From Trogon surrucura (Eukaryota; Chordata; Aves; Trogoniformes; Trogonidae), in contig CM036622.1 of the NCBI GenBank assembly GCA_020746105.1, positions 40,339,477-40,403,476 of the forward strand: a DNA stretch of 64,000 bases, written 5' to 3'. Positions 62,315-64,000 of the stretch are shown here, piece after piece (position 1 is the stretch's first letter; each line of letters begins with the position of its first letter). Below the pieces are notes generated by a model. The model was given only the letters and a program-made list of their open reading frames with translations. It did not search any database and was not told where the DNA came from. The translations under genes and the position numbers were made by a program.

Positions 62315-62440
62315 CCGAGGCGCGCTGTCCCCCGGGCCCGCTGCGCTGGGGCCGCTCCGCCGCCGAGCAGGCCCGCCGGGCCTCCCGCGCCCCAGCCAGC
62401 CCCGCTCCCTTCAATTTTAATTTTGTTTTAAATCTCCTCT

Positions 62441-62471
62441 CTACTATTTTTTTTTTTTTTTTAATTTCTAG
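62441..62471 (+). other. Candidate 3' splice site
   Basis: A run of T (about 62447-62462) followed by AATTTCTAG (AG at 62470-62471) and then GCAGTGGTTGATG forms a good acceptor with pyrimidine tract. The following DNA (62472-62700) is exon-like in composition. The matching donor was not identified. It may serve a spliced non-coding RNA starting near the YY1 element or upstream. Confidence 0.3.
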
Positions 62472-62832
62472 GCAGTGGTTGATGAGGCAACGAAGCAGCA
62501 GCCAGCGGAGGCAGCGCGCCGCGCGGAGCAGGGCCGGCGGCGGGACTCCCGCCGGTCTCCCCCCTGTTTACAAACACAGCTGTTGCCGTATATTTGCAAT
62601 GCTAAGGATAAAGCCACCAGCAGCGAGGAGCAAACGAGAGATGGTGCGGGAGAGGGGTCCTCGGCATCTGGAAAGGACAGGGCGCCTTGTTTTTGAAACT
62701 GTCAATTCTCTCAACCCCTATTGTGAGCGCTTCATGCAAAACATCTCGGGCCTTTTAAAGCGGGGGCTTGTGAGGCCGCCTCGGAGTGAAAGGGAGAGGG
62801 GGAGAGAGAGGGGCCTAGGGCACGGCAAATAA

Positions 62833-64000
62833 TTATATCAGCGCAGTGAAAAAATGCAACGTGGAAGGCCTAAAACCGGCTAGCTGCCCCTTCCAGACAG
62901 GTTTTCAGGCAGGCCGCAGCGCTCACCAGTGAGCCCTGGCTGGCCTGCTGGCAGGAACCCCATGCTCGGCCTAGGGAGACATGGCAGGGCTGAACACCAA
63001 GGGAAATGGGTGATGCCTGCTGGTGTGACTTTAGCAAGGTAGAACCCAATGCCTCCTTCCTTATTTTGCCAGCCAGGGTTTTTCATTCTCAGGGGCTCGC
63101 CCTCCTTTTGTACTTCCAAGCTGACCAAACAGATCCCAGGATGAGCCATTACATATTTTTTCCAGCAATCCTCTTAACTTTAAAAAAAGCAATTAACAAC
63201 AGTATTCATGTTTCGTGTTCTCTAACACACTGCATATGTATTTTCCTGCAGATTACCGCTGTGTGTCAAAAATGCCGCTTTTTTACCCCTCTCTGTCTCA
63301 ACCACTCACACGTGTGAACAGTGACAAACACAAACATGATAGCATTGCTCTCATTTCTGAAGAAACTTTAATTTATTGGCAACTAAATCTGTCAGAGGGA
63401 AAAGTATCAGAGACCATGTATAAAAATCACCAAGTGAATTGATTGAACAGCAAACTTCATATAACAGCTACCACTATTTTGCATTATTGCTAGTAGTGGT
63501 GTTTTAAATAATCAACCAGTAAAGAGATTATCCCACTGTAGTCAAGTAAGTGTAGATTATAGAACAATCACTTCTTAAAGTAAATTGTTGTAAACGGCAA
63601 GTCACATCTTTTAAGGCAATATACCACGTTGCTGAACGTATTACACATGTTCCCCTTTTAATACTCTAGAGAATCAAACATAGTCCAAAACTTCCTTTTG
63701 TCTTCCATCTGGCAGCAGAAATCTTCCCAATAAATTTACAGGTGAACTCTACTTGTGGCAAATACCTATGGAGTATAGTCCATCAAGTACACGCGCTTCC
63801 CTCAATTGCTTTTTCCTCTAGAAAATTCTGTTGATTTTTGTGTATACCAGGAATTTGAAAATGGTGGCAATTCACTACTAGTACATTTTAAGCTTTGTCT
63901 CCTGTAAACATTGCAACAAAATGGTAAGTTGGCTCATGTGAAAAACTCTTGGTTTTTCTCATTATTAGAACTTACCTTTATGGGAGAAAATAGGTTACTT
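62833..64000. other. Non-coding DNA, no gene seen
   Basis: CpG density falls off. Short frames at 63006-63317 (103 codons) and 62880-63149 (minus, 89 codons) lack signatures. No repeat was recognised. Confidence 0.55.

Larger units (their letters stand above)
60880..62430. promoter_or_regulatory. Large CpG island, right end of the cluster
   Basis: CpG-rich from about 60890 to 62420, interrupted by an AT-rich, motif-rich block at 61490-61700. It contains a YY1 element (62304) and an open frame of 333 codons (61831-62832) whose first ATG with a good context is at 62107. No recognised domain lies in any frame. The YY1 element suggests rightward transcription from just upstream. Confidence 0.8.
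62107..62832 (+). other. Longest ATG-initiated open frame of the right island, status uncertain
   Basis: From ATG at 62107 (A at -3 and G at +4, a strong start context) the frame runs 241 codons to the stop ending at 62832. The first half is A/P/R/G-rich as expected of GC-rich DNA. The middle crosses an AT-rich pyrimidine tract and gives a hydrophobic NFVLNLLSTIFFFFL stretch. The end (ETVNSLNPYCERFMQNIS) is less low-complexity. No family is recognised. A likely 3' splice site at 62471 inside the frame argues against a continuous protein. Confidence 0.15.

Noticed and set aside
46491-62900. Known developmental microRNA hairpins
   Set aside because: I looked for the mature sequences of miR-9, miR-124 and miR-137 by eye and did not see them. 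A computational hairpin scan was not possible.
1-64000. CRISPR array, bacterial operon, integron or phage
   Set aside because: No regularly spaced repeats with unique spacers, no ribosome-binding-site gene series. All repeat content is vertebrate.

Overview
The window reads as vertebrate nuclear DNA from a bird, most likely a passerine. It carries several CR1 LINE copies with the typical ATTCTATGAT 3' end at 1-1055, 8393-8518, 11385-11651 and 37288-37641. It also carries one SINE at 16632-16812, built from a tRNA-Ile-like head joined to a CR1 3' tail. That architecture is what I recall for the passerine TguSINE1 family. DNA is AT-rich and gene-poor on the left and strongly CpG-rich on the right. 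There is no bacterial-type gene organisation, operon or CRISPR array. I found no protein-coding exon that I can assign to a known gene.

Left part (1-45.5 kb): gene-desert-like DNA. It holds the CR1 copies, a second CR1 3' end nested inside the 37.3 kb copy with a visible 6-bp target duplication, and older CR1-like remnants at 9.4-9.9 and 11.2-11.4 kb. There is a pure (CCTTT)23 microsatellite at 22951-23065 and a CTCF-like motif at 5.9 kb. A weak, stop-riddled coding-like stretch lies near 38.8-40.0 kb. Open frames here look like chance.

Right part (45.5-62.9 kb): one isolated CpG island (about 45.54-46.49 kb), then a dense series of islands (about 50.4-52.7, 54.4-55.0, 56.1-56.9, 58.7-59.0, 59.9-60.7 and 60.9-62.4 kb). 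They are separated by AT-rich, repeat-poor blocks with homeodomain, TALE, POU and SOX-type motifs. This alternation is typical of the flank of a developmental transcription-factor gene, where islands are often Polycomb-regulated and the spacers are conserved enhancers. The protein-coding gene itself is not visible here and may lie beyond an edge. The islands probably hold promoters of non-coding transcripts. The best start-type signals are a TATA box at 50866 and a YY1 element at 62304. Candidate splice signals lie at 59812/59892 and 62471.

Last part (62.9-64 kb): AT-rich non-coding DNA. All island limits were judged by eye. Conservation, expression and motif occupancy were not tested and are inference.
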